Counted from the first letter of the stretch, positions 1 to 7,293 are shown. The stretch is 43,002 bases of DNA from Exiguobacterium qingdaonense (GCF_018617855.1 NZ_JACSKY010000015.1:1-43002), one strand, 5' to 3'. Made by a program: numbers and translations. The notes: generated by a model from the sequence alone, not told the origin.

Positions 1-128
1 GACTGACAAACCATTCAGGGCAGGGACTGCCCGACGAGCTTGGTCCATAACCGTGGCTGGTAAGAGCACGGTCTTCCCAAGAAGCTCCCACTTCAATTTG
101 TGAAGCAAATAAGTGGCGAGTAGTTCAC
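1..128 (+). mobile_element. Right end of an IS200/IS605-type (tnpB) element with the omega-RNA segment; element continues off the left edge
   Basis: No coding frame is convincing here. The sequence resembles the non-coding 3' part of tnpB-type elements: GC-rich pieces that can pair, then a subterminal hairpin (CTCCCACTT near 84-92 against AAGTGG near 110-115) and the terminal TAGTTCAC ending at 128. In such elements this stretch is the scaffold of the omega RNA that guides TnpB, with the guide read from the flank just outside the end. The element at the right edge of the window has a related CCCACTT/AAGTGGG hairpin and the same orientation. The exact boundary is inferred from recalled related ends. 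Confidence 0.7.
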
Positions 129-132
129 GGAT

Positions 133-169
133 AAATGAACATGTTTAAGCACGATAAACATGTTCATTT
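133..169. terminator. Long perfect hairpin next to the IS end
   Basis: A 14-bp inverted repeat, AAATGAACATGTTT at 133-146 and its complement at 156-169, has a 9-nt loop and is followed by Ts. It probably terminated the gene that lay here before the IS200/IS605 element arrived; these elements often sit next to hairpins. It can work in both directions. Confidence 0.55.
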
Positions 170-290
170 TGTTCTGAGATGACTATGTTTATCAAGGAAA
201 TGAGTAGGAAATGAACGAATTAGACGGACAAGGGATTTCAAAATGTAACTCGAATGTTGGATCGATGACATGATTCGAAAGGTGACAAAT

Positions 291-374
291 ATGACCGTAA
301 CTACATTTGTTGGTGTGTTAATTTTAGGTCTCTTACTGTTAGGGTTGGGAATTCTCTCAAAAGATCGAAGATAA
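291..374 (+). CDS. Small single-pass membrane peptide (27 aa), hypothetical
   Basis: An ATG at 291 follows AAAGGTGA (277-284) at good spacing. The 27-residue product is almost entirely one hydrophobic helix (residues 5-22, rich in Leu, Gly and Val) ending in a charged SKDRR tail, as in many small bacterial membrane peptides. The next gene starts 9 nt after the stop, so the two may be translationally coupled. The family is not recognised. The case rests on the ribosome binding site and the helix. Confidence 0.45.
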   Translation: MTVTTFVGVLILGLLLLGLGILSKDRR

Positions 375-383
375 TAAATTCAA

Positions 384-794
384 GTGAATGAATGGGAAAA
401 ATGGATTCCTTTAGAGTCTATGCCGGCACGTCTGTGCAAAGAGTCACTATTGGACGATGGAGATTCTTTGCGAATTATCTTAAGGGGCGAAACCGAGGGG
501 CAGAAATATTCATTTCTGTTTGATGGTCTTGTACTTTCTTATCGAAACTCGGATGAAGGCTCACGAATGAGGATGTTAGAGCATCAGCATCAGCATCAGC
601 ATTATGCACATCTTCAGTACGGGAATTGGACGTTATTCAAAATGAAAAATTCTAGTTATCTGGAATGGTTTGCCCAAGAATCTTTGGAGCGGTATGAGGG
701 CATAGTTGAAGTGGAACACTATGTTTTTCTTACATCAAATGATGTGATTGAAGTGCTATCCACTGATTCTCCGACTATAACAAAGATTGTTTAA
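384..794 (+). CDS. Hypothetical protein with a His-Gln repeat (136 aa)
   Basis: The frame opens at a GTG at 384 with no clear ribosome binding site, so translation may depend on the small peptide gene just upstream. An internal ATG at 420 is an alternative start. The product is soluble and acidic with no signal peptide. At about residues 67-74 it contains alternating His and Gln, encoded by near-perfect tandem CATCAG hexamers at 582-602. That tract could change length by slippage without breaking the frame and could bind metal. No family is recognised. The gene converges on the antitoxin gene that ends at 803. Confidence 0.55.
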   Translation: MNEWEKWIPLESMPARLCKESLLDDGDSLRIILRGETEGQKYSFLFDGLVLSYRNSDEGSRMRMLEHQHQHQHYAHLQYGNWTLFKMKNSSYLEWFAQESLERYEGIVEVEHYVFLTSNDVIEVLSTDSPTITKIV

Positions 795-802
795 CGTAGA
801 AT

Positions 803-1027
803 TTATTCTCCGTCCAATTCTTTCATCATCTCTTCGAATGAGATTGCTTTCGATTCCTTTTGATGATGATACATCGTTTCGTGATATCGATTTACGTCTC
901 TTTCGTTTTGAATATGTTCAATCATCACATCGCGAATGAAGGTAGACAGGTGCAGCTGTTTCGCTTCTACATATTCCTTGATGACGCTCGCATCTTCTTC
1001 ATTGAGATGGATATTTATTATTTCCAT
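803..1027 (-). CDS. Ribbon-helix-helix antitoxin, RelB/DUF6290 type (74 aa)
   Basis: The start is placed at the ATG at 1027, which follows AAGGGGGTG with 7-nt spacing; the frame extends further upstream but without support. The N-terminus (MEIINIHLNEEDASVIKEY) is a beta strand and helix typical of MetJ/Arc-type antitoxins that dimerise on DNA. The C-terminus ends in the acidic FEEMMKELDGE tail seen in RelB/DUF6290 proteins. Such antitoxins normally sit directly upstream of a RelE/ParE toxin. Here the gene ends 8 bp from a convergent unrelated gene and no toxin is present, so it looks like an orphan. A TATAAT box lies at 1054-1049 on the minus strand. Confidence 0.75.
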   Translation of the reverse strand: MEIINIHLNEEDASVIKEYVEAKQLHLSTFIRDVMIEHIQNERDVNRYHETMYHHQKESKAISFEEMMKELDGE

Positions 1028-1048
1028 CACAGACACCCCCTTAATCTG

Positions 1049-1104
1049 ATTATAACCGATTGTACACTGCATTCTTGACGACCTCATCCGCTCTTTTCTG
1101 TACA
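1049..1104. promoter_or_regulatory. Divergent promoter region between the antitoxin gene and fetA
   Basis: On the plus strand TTGACG (1075-1080) lies 18 nt before TGTACA (1099-1104), a plausible sigma-A promoter for fetAB. On the minus strand TATAAT (1054-1049) faces the antitoxin gene, but its -35 is poor. TGTACA also occurs at 1061-1066 and could be a site for the antitoxin or another regulator; this is inference. Confidence 0.35.
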
Positions 1105-1128
1105 CTAGAACCAGGAGGCGAGAGAAGC

Positions 1129-1830
1129 ATGTCAATCATTGAATTCAAAGATGTGAGTCATCAAGACATCCTGCATCATGTGTCCGGGACGTTCCGGGAA
1201 GGACGGATTACGACGTTCGTCGGACCGAGTGGCGCCGGCAAGACGACGTGTCTGAAGCATATCAACGGGTTGCTGTCACCAGACACGGGCACGATTCTAT
1301 TTAAAGGGGAAGACATCGCGGAGATGGACATCCTCGAGCTACGAAAGAAAATCGGGATGGCGTTCCAAAGTGCGCCGATGATTCAAGGAACGGTGTACGA
1401 CAACTTGAATCTACCGAAAGCCATCTTCGACGAAACACTCGACCGTGACCGAGCCGCTGAGCTATTGCATCATGTCGACTTGAGCGAGGCGCTCCTCGAC
1501 CATCCCGTCAAATCACTGTCGGGAGGGGAACGAAGCCGGGTCGCCATCGCCCGGACGTTCGTCAATAAGCCAGACGTGCTCTTGCTCGATGAGATTACGG
1601 CGAGCCTTGATTATCGGACGGTGAAAGAAATCGAGCGACTCATTCGAAAACTGCAACAATCGTACGGTGTGACCGTCATCTGGATCACCCATGATCTCGA
1701 CCAGGCGCGGCGGGTGAGTGATGACATGTGGTTCTTGAAAGACGGGGAACTGCTCGCCTACGGGGACGCATCGTTCATCGATGAGTCGGATGACCCTGTC
1801 GTTCAGCGATTCGTCAGGGGGGAAGATTGA
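1129..1830 (+). CDS. fetA: ABC transporter ATP-binding protein, FetA/YbbL type
   Basis: This is the ATPase of a FetAB-type exporter, a family linked to iron export and oxidative-stress resistance in Escherichia coli. The start is the ATG at 1129 after GGAGGCGAG. The 233 residues contain Walker A (GPSGAGKTT, about 34-42), the signature LSGGERSRVAIART (about 130-143), Walker B (VLLLDEIT) and a switch histidine (WITHDL). The stop overlaps the permease start (TGATG), so one ATPase and one UPF0014 permease form the complex. Iron as the substrate is inferred from the family. Confidence 0.85.
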   Translation: MSIIEFKDVSHQDILHHVSGTFREGRITTFVGPSGAGKTTCLKHINGLLSPDTGTILFKGEDIAEMDILELRKKIGMAFQSAPMIQGTVYDNLNLPKAIFDETLDRDRAAELLHHVDLSEALLDHPVKSLSGGERSRVAIARTFVNKPDVLLLDEITASLDYRTVKEIERLIRKLQQSYGVTVIWITHDLDQARRVSDDMWFLKDGELLAYGDASFIDESDDPVVQRFVRGED

Positions 1831-2597
1831 TGTCATATATTGAACTTGCGACGGCGCTCGTCTTTGTCGTCATCCCGCTCGCTTTGACACTCGTCCTACG
1901 ACTCGGACTCGAACGTGATATTGTGATCGCAACGGTCCGCTCCATCACTCAACTGTTAATCATCGGCTATATCTTGACGTTCGTCTTTGAGAGCGACAGT
2001 CCGATTTTCATGTTATTGATGATTTTACTTATGATTGGCGCGGCGACACAGAACATCATCAAAAAAGGGGACGGGATTCCGGGGATCACGTGGATGATTG
2101 TCTTGACGCTCGTGACGATCGAAACATTGACGATGGGCCTCATGCTCGGACTCGGTATCATCCCATTTGAGCCGGAAAAGGTCATTCCGATCAGCGGGAT
2201 GGTCATCGGGAATAGCATGGTGTTGTCGCTCCTGTTCTTGAACAAGTTCAAAGACGAGGTCGAACGGAGTGACGACGTCATCGAACTTATTCTCTCACTC
2301 GGCGGAACGCCGAAAGTGGCCATCGACCGCAGTTTGAAGAATGCGATTCGCACGAGTATGATCCCGACCGTCGAGGCGCAAAAGACGATGGGGCTCGTCC
2401 AGTTGCCGGGAATGATGAGCGGCCTCATCATCGGGGGAGCGGACCCGATGGAGGCGGTCCTGTACCAACTCTTGATCCTCTTCTTGATTTTGACGACCGC
2501 CTCGATCTCGGCGACGCTCGTCGGCTATTTGGCGTACCCACGTTTGTTCAACGAGAAGATGCAGTATATCGGACTGACCTATCGGAAGGGGGAATGA
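1830..2597 (+). CDS. fetB: ABC transporter permease, FetB/YbbM (UPF0014) family
   Basis: A 255-residue membrane protein with about seven hydrophobic helices. The start is the ATG at 1830, overlapping the fetA stop, with AGGGGGGAAG just upstream. The block PISGMVIGNSM and the later LPGMMSGLIIGGADPMEAV are hallmark UPF0014 motifs. It should form the membrane half of the exporter with the ATPase upstream. A small VOC protein follows 3 nt after the stop, so the three genes are probably co-transcribed. Confidence 0.85.
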   Translation: MSYIELATALVFVVIPLALTLVLRLGLERDIVIATVRSITQLLIIGYILTFVFESDSPIFMLLMILLMIGAATQNIIKKGDGIPGITWMIVLTLVTIETLTMGLMLGLGIIPFEPEKVIPISGMVIGNSMVLSLLFLNKFKDEVERSDDVIELILSLGGTPKVAIDRSLKNAIRTSMIPTVEAQKTMGLVQLPGMMSGLIIGGADPMEAVLYQLLILFLILTTASISATLVGYLAYPRLFNEKMQYIGLTYRKGE

Positions 2598-2600
2598 GGA

Positions 2601-2963
2601 ATGATTACAGGGATTCATCATGTCCAAATCACGATTCCGACTGGCGCCGAGCAAGATGCGAAGGCGTTCTATTGTGACTTTCTCGGTCTACGTGAAATCG
2701 ACAAGCCGGAGTCGCTGAAGGGGCGTGGCGGGTTTTGGCTTCAAGTCGGCGACCGTTCCGTCCATGTCGGGGCAGAGGACGACGTGGAACGACAGAAGAC
2801 GAAAGCGCATATCGCGTATGCTGTGACGGATCTAGGTCACTGGAAGGAAGCGCTTCGAGAGAACGAGATTCCTTATTCCGAAGGCATCCCGATTCCAGGG
2901 TTCGACCGGTTCGAGTTCCGTGACCCGTTCGGCAATCGGGTCGAGATGATTCAAGCGCTCTGA
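2601..2963 (+). CDS. VOC (glyoxalase/bleomycin-resistance fold) protein
   Basis: 120 residues with the vicinal-oxygen-chelate layout: an opening strand ITGIHHVQITIP with a possible metal-binding His, the helix ending FYCDFLGL, a central strand WLQVGDRSVHVG, and the closing RFEFRDPFGNRVEMIQ with the conserved DPFGNRVE loop and metal-ligand Glu. The substrate cannot be told from sequence; family members include lyases, dioxygenases and drug-binding proteins. It starts 3 nt after fetB. A strong hairpin terminator follows the stop. Confidence 0.8.
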   Translation: MITGIHHVQITIPTGAEQDAKAFYCDFLGLREIDKPESLKGRGGFWLQVGDRSVHVGAEDDVERQKTKAHIAYAVTDLGHWKEALRENEIPYSEGIPIPGFDRFEFRDPFGNRVEMIQAL

Positions 2964-2965
2964 CA

Positions 2966-2998
2966 AAAGGAGCATCCATCGCGGATGCTCCCTTTGTC
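2966..2998. terminator. Bidirectional terminator
   Basis: GGAGCATCC (2969-2977) pairs with GGATGCTCC (2983-2991), flanked by ACAAAA and CTTTGT. It lies between the fetAB-VOC operon and the convergent gene ending at 3004, so it probably serves both. Confidence 0.75.
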
Positions 2999-3003
2999 GT
3001 TCT

Positions 3004-3468
3004 TCAAGAAATACCGAACAGGCGAGTCACTTGTTCCCATTCGGATGGGTAGGCGTTGCTGCCATGATGCTCGTGAATGAGTGTCCCGTTCGTGTATACG
3101 CTGAGACTCCACTGTGTGCCGTCTAGCGTACAAACCCCTTCCGGTTCTTCGAAGATGGCTGGCCACCAATTCGTGCCAAGCAGGTGAAACGCGACACGCA
3201 TCTGTTTCGCTTCCTCTCCCTCGTAGTATTCGAATTCGAAGGGCTCGGTGATTGACGTATCGGACCGCTCAATGTGTCGAAGGACGGTGCCCCTCTCAAA
3301 AAAGGTGATCGTACTCACATCATACGTGCCAAACCCACCGACGCGGAAGATCACCTCGACCATCGATTCTTGAGGACGACCGATTGCCTGAAGGGCGCGC
3401 TTTTGGAGCGGATGTTCGACGAAAGAAGAGGGAATGTGATAAAGGGCGCGAAACGTTTTGTCTTTCAT
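3004..3468 (-). CDS. Conserved-looking hypothetical protein (154 aa)
   Basis: A soluble protein without signal peptide or membrane segment, starting at the ATG at 3468 with AAAGG about 11 nt upstream. It is rich in beta strands and aromatics (VIFRVGGFGTYDVSTITFF, FEFEYYEGEE, GTNWWPAIFE) and ends WEQVTRLFGIS. I recognise no domain. The coding character (NTC/NTG codons, dense frame, terminator after the stop) is convincing. It appears to be transcribed alone. Confidence 0.65.
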   Translation of the reverse strand: MKDKTFRALYHIPSSFVEHPLQKRALQAIGRPQESMVEVIFRVGGFGTYDVSTITFFERGTVLRHIERSDTSITEPFEFEYYEGEEAKQMRVAFHLLGTNWWPAIFEEPEGVCTLDGTQWSLSVYTNGTLIHEHHGSNAYPSEWEQVTRLFGIS

Positions 3469-3553
3469 GAAACTTCAACCTTTCCCGGGTATAAGATGCC
3501 CCGAGTATAGCGGAATCTTCTGATCGAGGTAGATAAAATAAAGGACAAGGTAC

Positions 3554-3582
3554 GAAAAAAGCACCTCTTGAAGAGATGCTTC
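3554..3582 (-). terminator. Terminator after the SDR gene
   Basis: Read leftward, AAGCATCTCTT (3581-3571) pairs with AAGAGGTGCTT (3569-3559) around a single-base loop or short opened loop, followed by a run of Ts. It lies just past the SDR stop at 3587. Confidence 0.75.
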
Positions 3583-3586
3583 AAGG

Positions 3587-4186
3587 TTAATACACTTCGT
3601 ACGTCTGTCCAGTCTGCGCGCCTTCGACGCTCTTCACATAAGCGAGGGCGACCCGTTCACCCGGTACCGCCTCGTAACCACGGAAATAAGGACCATACGC
3701 ATCGAGCGCTTCGACGAGGACGTTTGGGCTGACGTTGTTGATGCGGATGCCCCGTGGCATCTCAATCGCCGCACCGGTCACGAATCCTTTGATGGCCCCG
3801 TTCGCGAGTGCCGCCGATGCGCCTTCTTTGATGGGGTCGTCCATCAAGATTCCGCTCGTCAGTGTAAAGCTACCACCATCGTTCACATAATCGAGCCCGA
3901 GAAGGACGAGGTTGACTTGTCCTTTGATCTTGCTGTCGATACTCTTCTGATTATCCGCCGGCGTCATCTCGGAAAGCGGTCCGAAATGCGTGCTGCCCGC
4001 CGTGCTGATGACCGCGTCGACCCGTCCGACCGTCTCATACATCTGGCGGATACTGTCTTCTGATGTGAGGTCGACTTTGACGTCTGCCCCGTTACGCCCA
4101 GCCCGGATGATCGTATGTGTTTTCTCCAACTCTTTCGCGACGGCCTGACCGACCGTACCGCTTGCCCCAACGAGTAAAATATTCAT
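3587..4186 (-). CDS. Short-chain dehydrogenase/reductase family protein with a non-canonical active site
   Basis: 199 residues with a Rossmann fold: the N-terminal dinucleotide loop LLVGASGTVGQAVA, a DLTSED segment for the adenine ring, and ISTAG, close to the usual NNAG strand. The active-site Ser is present in TLTSG. At the usual YxxxK position the protein has NGAIK, so the catalytic Tyr is replaced by Asn while the Lys is kept. It is also shorter than the typical 240-260-residue SDR. It may be a small atypical oxidoreductase or a cofactor-binding protein without classic catalysis. AAAGGGGCAG precedes the ATG at 4186. Confidence 0.8.
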   Translation of the reverse strand: MNILLVGASGTVGQAVAKELEKTHTIIRAGRNGADVKVDLTSEDSIRQMYETVGRVDAVISTAGSTHFGPLSEMTPADNQKSIDSKIKGQVNLVLLGLDYVNDGGSFTLTSGILMDDPIKEGASAALANGAIKGFVTGAAIEMPRGIRINNVSPNVLVEALDAYGPYFRGYEAVPGERVALAYVKSVEGAQTGQTYEVY

Positions 4187-4254
4187 ATGAAACTGCCCCT
4201 TTCGTCACGCTTAGATTCCATTTCAGAGTAGCGGAAGATGAGGACGTTCGGCAA

Positions 4255-4605
4255 TCAAGTTGCCTCTTTCGGGACGACCGTACCTTGATGGAAACGCATC
4301 TTCCAACGACCATCCACGAGTACCCAAATCGAGCTACGACGTGTTTCGCGCTTCAATGCCGGTTGAACGAGACGATACGTCACGAAGACGTGACCTTCCG
4401 TCAACGGGTGTAGCGTGAACTCGGATACTACGGCCTCAATCGGATCGAACTGGAGTGTCGTCTGATCCCAATTTTGATACAGTAATCGTCCCGAGCTAAC
4501 GATTTCAAAGAAATCGTCGGTCAACAGTTCACGCAATCGCTCCGTCGACTGCCTGACTTCCGTCGTGAGTAACGCTTCTTCACGTGTTTGAATATGATGT
4601 GTCAG
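4255..4605 (-). CDS. NTF2-like/DUF4440 protein, probably starting at CTG
   Basis: The conserved part matches small DUF4440 proteins (EEALLTTEVRQSTERLRELL, then DDFFEIVSSGR, and a C-terminal RRSSIWVLVDGRWKMRFHQGT). The first usual start codon is a TTG at 4536, which would remove the leading helix. The frame stays open upstream, and a CTG at 4605-4603 lies 6 nt after AAAGGAAG (4620-4613) and overlaps the SMR stop as CTGA. I therefore prefer the CTG start (116 aa), with translation coupled to the pump gene. The role is unknown; the fold binds small hydrophobic ligands. Confidence 0.65.
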   Translation of the reverse strand: MTHHIQTREEALLTTEVRQSTERLRELLTDDFFEIVSSGRLLYQNWDQTTLQFDPIEAVVSEFTLHPLTEGHVFVTYRLVQPALKRETRRSSIWVLVDGRWKMRFHQGTVVPKEAT

Positions 4606-4934
4606 CTGACGGCTTCCTTTCGTTGTTGATTCATCACGATGACGCCGAGGACGATCAACAACAGACCGATTCCGTTCAACGCCGAAAGAACTTCCCCGTA
4701 CACGAACACCCCGATGAGTCCCGTCGCCACCGTCCCGAGTCCGGCCCAGATGCTATAGGCGATACTGAGTGGGATCGTCTTCAAGACGATGCCCATGAGG
4801 GTGAACGAGGCGGCGAAACTGATCAAGAGGATGACACTCGGCACAAGATTTGTGAATCCGTCCGACAGCTTCAACATCGACGTCCCGAGCACCTCAAAGC
4901 TAATGGAAAAGAAGAGTAAGAGATAGGCTTTCAT
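4602..4934 (-). CDS. SMR family multidrug efflux subunit
   Basis: A 110-residue protein with four membrane helices of the EmrE/EbrA/QacE type. The membrane-embedded Glu that binds protons and cationic drugs is present at residue 14 (SISFEVLGT). The helix-3 signature is also present (IPLSIAYSIWAGLGTVATGLIG; Gly and Trp residues conserved). It is the second of two adjacent SMR genes, 11 nt after the first, so they probably make a heterodimeric pump like EbrAB or YkkCD. The TetR gene upstream suggests drug-inducible expression. Confidence 0.85.
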   Translation of the reverse strand: MKAYLLLFFSISFEVLGTSMLKLSDGFTNLVPSVILLISFAASFTLMGIVLKTIPLSIAYSIWAGLGTVATGLIGVFVYGEVLSALNGIGLLLIVLGVIVMNQQRKEAVS

Positions 4935-4945
4935 TTCGATTCACC

Positions 4946-5254
4946 TCACACTTTCATCAAGACGAGCCCGATGATGACGAGCCCGATCCCGGCAATTTTT
5001 TGACGACTCACATGTTCGCGGAAGATGACGAACCCGATCACGGCCGTGAGTGCCGTCCCGACCCCGCTCCAAAACGCATAGGCAAAACTGAGCGGAATGG
5101 TAAAGAGGGCGAGCGATAAAAGATAAAACGCCGTCCCGTAGCCGATGACGACCCCGAGAATCGGGAGTCGGCTCGTCGAGGTGGCACTCACTTTCAACAT
5201 GCTCGACCCGAACAGTTCTGAAGCGACCGCCCCGACCAAATAAAGGAATCCCAT
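4946..5254 (-). CDS. SMR family multidrug efflux subunit (partner)
   Basis: 102 residues, four membrane helices, essential Glu at residue 13 (VASELFGSSML) and the helix-3 block IPLSFAYAFWSGVGTALT. The frame continues upstream, but the start is set at the ATG at 5254 because AAGGAG lies 8-9 nt before it and it overlaps the end of the TetR gene. It likely pairs with the next SMR gene in opposite membrane topologies. Its position directly behind tetR makes it a direct target of that repressor. Confidence 0.85.
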   Translation of the reverse strand: MGFLYLVGAVASELFGSSMLKVSATSTSRLPILGVVIGYGTAFYLLSLALFTIPLSFAYAFWSGVGTALTAVIGFVIFREHVSRQKIAGIGLVIIGLVLMKV

Positions 5255-5255
5255 A

Positions 5256-5783
5256 TCAAGCATCTCCTTGATGAAGCGCGTCACACGCCTCATGGATGAG
5301 TGTCGCCGCACGCTCCTTGAACGAGTCGCTATATCCATAGGAAGCGGCGAACCAAAGGCCATCACAGAGGAGTCGAACGTTCAAGACCGCGTCCTGGTCG
5401 GGTCCGTCGGCTGCGAACCGTTCGTCCCAGTTACCTGAAACCGCACGCCAAATCGATTCACTTATTGCATCTTCCTGTGACGAGATGAAGACGGCGATGA
5501 GGTCCATGTCCCCGTGATCGACATCATCCAACGTCGCGAGGGCATAGGCACGGGTGAACGGGTACGGACCGTCCGATAGGTGGTCGCTGATCCGTCTCTC
5601 GAACGTCTCGATGGCGAGCTCGTTCATCTGGCGCAACAAGTTGGCCTTGTTGTCGAAGTGGTAGAGGACGCCGGCCTTCGTGATCCCCGTTTTCATCGCC
5701 AACCGTTCGAGCGACAACTGACTGATGCCGTCCTCTCGAATCATGTGGGCGGCCGTCTGAAGCAACATTTGTTTTTTACTCAT
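5256..5783 (-). CDS. TetR family transcriptional repressor of the SMR pump operon
   Basis: 175 residues from the ATG at 5783, after GTGAGGTGC. The N-terminal helix-turn-helix is clear (LSLERLAMKTGITKAGVLYH, then FDNKANLL, about residues 23-50). The remaining all-helical part should bind the inducer and dimerise. The gene heads the leftward operon of two SMR pumps and a DUF4440 protein. A palindrome 21 bp upstream of its start is the probable operator, giving autoregulation. The ligand is unknown; a cationic antiseptic-type drug fits the pump class. Confidence 0.85.
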   Translation of the reverse strand: MSKKQMLLQTAAHMIREDGISQLSLERLAMKTGITKAGVLYHFDNKANLLRQMNELAIETFERRISDHLSDGPYPFTRAYALATLDDVDHGDMDLIAVFISSQEDAISESIWRAVSGNWDERFAADGPDQDAVLNVRLLCDGLWFAASYGYSDSFKERAATLIHEACDALHQGDA

Positions 5784-5803
5784 GGAGTAGCACCTCACTT
5801 TAC

Positions 5804-5823
5804 TTTACTGACCGTTCAGTAAA
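5804..5823. promoter_or_regulatory. Palindromic TetR operator
   Basis: TTTACTGA (5804-5811) and TCAGTAAA (5816-5823) form a perfect 8-bp inverted repeat with a 4-bp centre, 20 bp upstream of the tetR start. Its form matches operators of QacR/TetR-type repressors of drug pumps. Binding by the neighbouring TetR protein is inferred from position. Confidence 0.75.
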
Positions 5824-5898
5824 GTTATCCTATCAAATATGTTTTGAGGTTGTCTAGCCAAACGATGGATGGAATAATGTGGGAAAGGGGGAGCTGAC

Positions 5899-6465
5899 AT
5901 GGGTTCACATTTGATGCATCTCGTCATCGCGAACGAGATGTTACCAGAGTTGTCGGAGATCGATGAAGTCGCGTTTTTGCTCGGAAGTCTCGCACCGGAT
6001 GCGACGACGGAGAAGGGGACTTCGCATTATTATGCAGGGTGTCATGAGGATTTGTCCCGTCGACTAGACTTTGAACAATATTGGCGGGATAGTGAAGATG
6101 TAGAGATGTCCTTTCGACTTGGATACTACGTGCATCTCGTCGCGGATGAGATATGGTTGCAAGGGTTCTACAAAAGCTGGCTGAAGGAAATCATTACTCA
6201 AAATCCAGAGAAGCAGGTTTCCTATTATGCAGATTTCGATGCGTATAACGCGCGTTTGTCGGAGCGTCTCGGATCATTCGACTTTGAACGGTTGAAAGGG
6301 AATAAAGAGCTCATTGAACTGGTTGAGAAAGTCGAGCAGGACGCGGCGATGACAGAAGAGGGGACGTACACAATGTTCTTGCCGCACCAGTTCGATGGCT
6401 ATGTCGATACGTGTGTCCGCCGCTGCCTGGAGATGGTCAAACGGAAGCGAGCGATGCTCGTATGA
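5899..6465 (+). CDS. Zn-dependent phospholipase C-like (PF00882-type) protein
   Basis: 188 residues, ATG after AAAGGGGGAGC. The opening MGSHLMHLVIANEML, the block FLLGSLAPDA (about 32-41), the SHYY His pair and RLGYYVHLVADEIW with another His and Asp/Glu form the metal-ligand pattern of the zinc-dependent phospholipase C family. No signal peptide is visible, so it is probably cytoplasmic, as are most small bacterial members described as phospholipase-like or hydrolase. The substrate is unknown. The stop overlaps the next start as ATGA. Confidence 0.75.
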   Translation: MGSHLMHLVIANEMLPELSEIDEVAFLLGSLAPDATTEKGTSHYYAGCHEDLSRRLDFEQYWRDSEDVEMSFRLGYYVHLVADEIWLQGFYKSWLKEIITQNPEKQVSYYADFDAYNARLSERLGSFDFERLKGNKELIELVEKVEQDAAMTEEGTYTMFLPHQFDGYVDTCVRRCLEMVKRKRAMLV

Positions 6466-6749
6466 ACAAGCGATACGCACCACTATACGCAACGCTCGGA
6501 CTCTTTATCGTGACGGTGATCACCTTCTTCACCTTGAACGGTCGAGTGTTTCCGAACCTTGAGCTGATGACGGTCATCTGGGTATATCTCGCGATTGACA
6601 TCGCCTTGTTCACCACGTTGATTTGGGGACTGTTCACGAAGGATCGAATCATAAAAATCTACACGCTGCTTGCGACAATCGGATTGATGATCCCATTGTC
6701 GATTTGGACTTTTTTGTTGCTGTTGGCGAACGGGATCTCGGAGGCATGA
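6462..6749 (+). CDS. Small membrane protein (95 aa), hypothetical
   Basis: The start is the ATG at 6462, overlapping the upstream stop. The product has three hydrophobic helices (about residues 6-25, 33-54 and 62-85) with short polar loops and no domain I recognise. Overlaps at both ends (ATGA each time) indicate an operon with the phospholipase-like gene and the following membrane protein. Confidence 0.65.
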   Translation: MNKRYAPLYATLGLFIVTVITFFTLNGRVFPNLELMTVIWVYLAIDIALFTTLIWGLFTKDRIIKIYTLLATIGLMIPLSIWTFLLLLANGISEA

Positions 6750-7048
6750 GTGGGATGGAACTGCCTAAACCAACTCCATTTTTGATGCGCCGTGTGCCGT
6801 TTTTCTTCTTGTATGCCCTTTGCGGTCCGATCGCGCTTCTCATCTTGATCATTTACTGGCGAGACACGCCGACTGACGATCGAGGACCGTATTTGTTTTT
6901 CTCGGTCGTGTTTTCGTTGTTCTTCATCACGAAACTCATACCGGACGGATTGTTGAGTATCGTGATTTTCTCAGCGACGTATACGTTCGTCCTGTTCGTT
7001 ACGTATATCATTCACGGTCGAAAGAGACATCACCATGACGACGAGTGA
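6746..7048 (+). CDS. Small membrane protein (100 aa), hypothetical
   Basis: The frame starts at the ATG at 6746, overlapping the previous stop; a second ATG at 6755 is possible. It has three hydrophobic stretches (from about residues 18, 45 and 65) and a His/Asp-rich tail (RKRHHHDDE). No family is recognised. It is the last gene of the three-gene operon, and a strong terminator follows. Confidence 0.65.
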   Translation: MSGMELPKPTPFLMRRVPFFFLYALCGPIALLILIIYWRDTPTDDRGPYLFFSVVFSLFFITKLIPDGLLSIVIFSATYTFVLFVTYIIHGRKRHHHDDE

Positions 7049-7052
7049 CTTT

Positions 7053-7083
7053 GAAAGTGGACCTCTCCACTTTCTTTTTTTTT
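7053..7083 (+). terminator. Intrinsic terminator
   Basis: GAAAGTGGA (7053-7061) pairs with TCCACTTTC (7066-7074), followed by about ten Ts, just after the stop at 7048. Confidence 0.9.
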
Positions 7084-7167
7084 GCACTCTTAATGGAAAG
7101 GGAAATTTTCCTAGACAAATTTGTTCAATTTGGCATTGCGTATCCTAATTTTGTTTGTTATGCTACT

Positions 7168-7197
7168 TGATGAAAACGACAATGATAATCATTATCA
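7168..7197 (+). promoter_or_regulatory. Fur box over a sigma-A promoter for the siderophore uptake operon
   Basis: TGATAATCATTATCA at 7183-7197 is a perfect 7-1-7 Fur box as defined in Bacillus. A possible promoter, TTGATG (7168-7173) with a 17-nt spacer and CATTAT (7191-7196), has its -10 inside the box, so iron-loaded Fur would block RNA polymerase. The transcript would start about 90 nt before the lipoprotein gene. Confidence 0.9.
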
Positions 7198-7293
7198 CTG
7201 ATAACGAGAACACAATACTAGACATACATACCCGATGTGGCTCGTTCTTGGTGAGAGAATCATTGAAATCTACATACAGAGGAGATGGATGAA

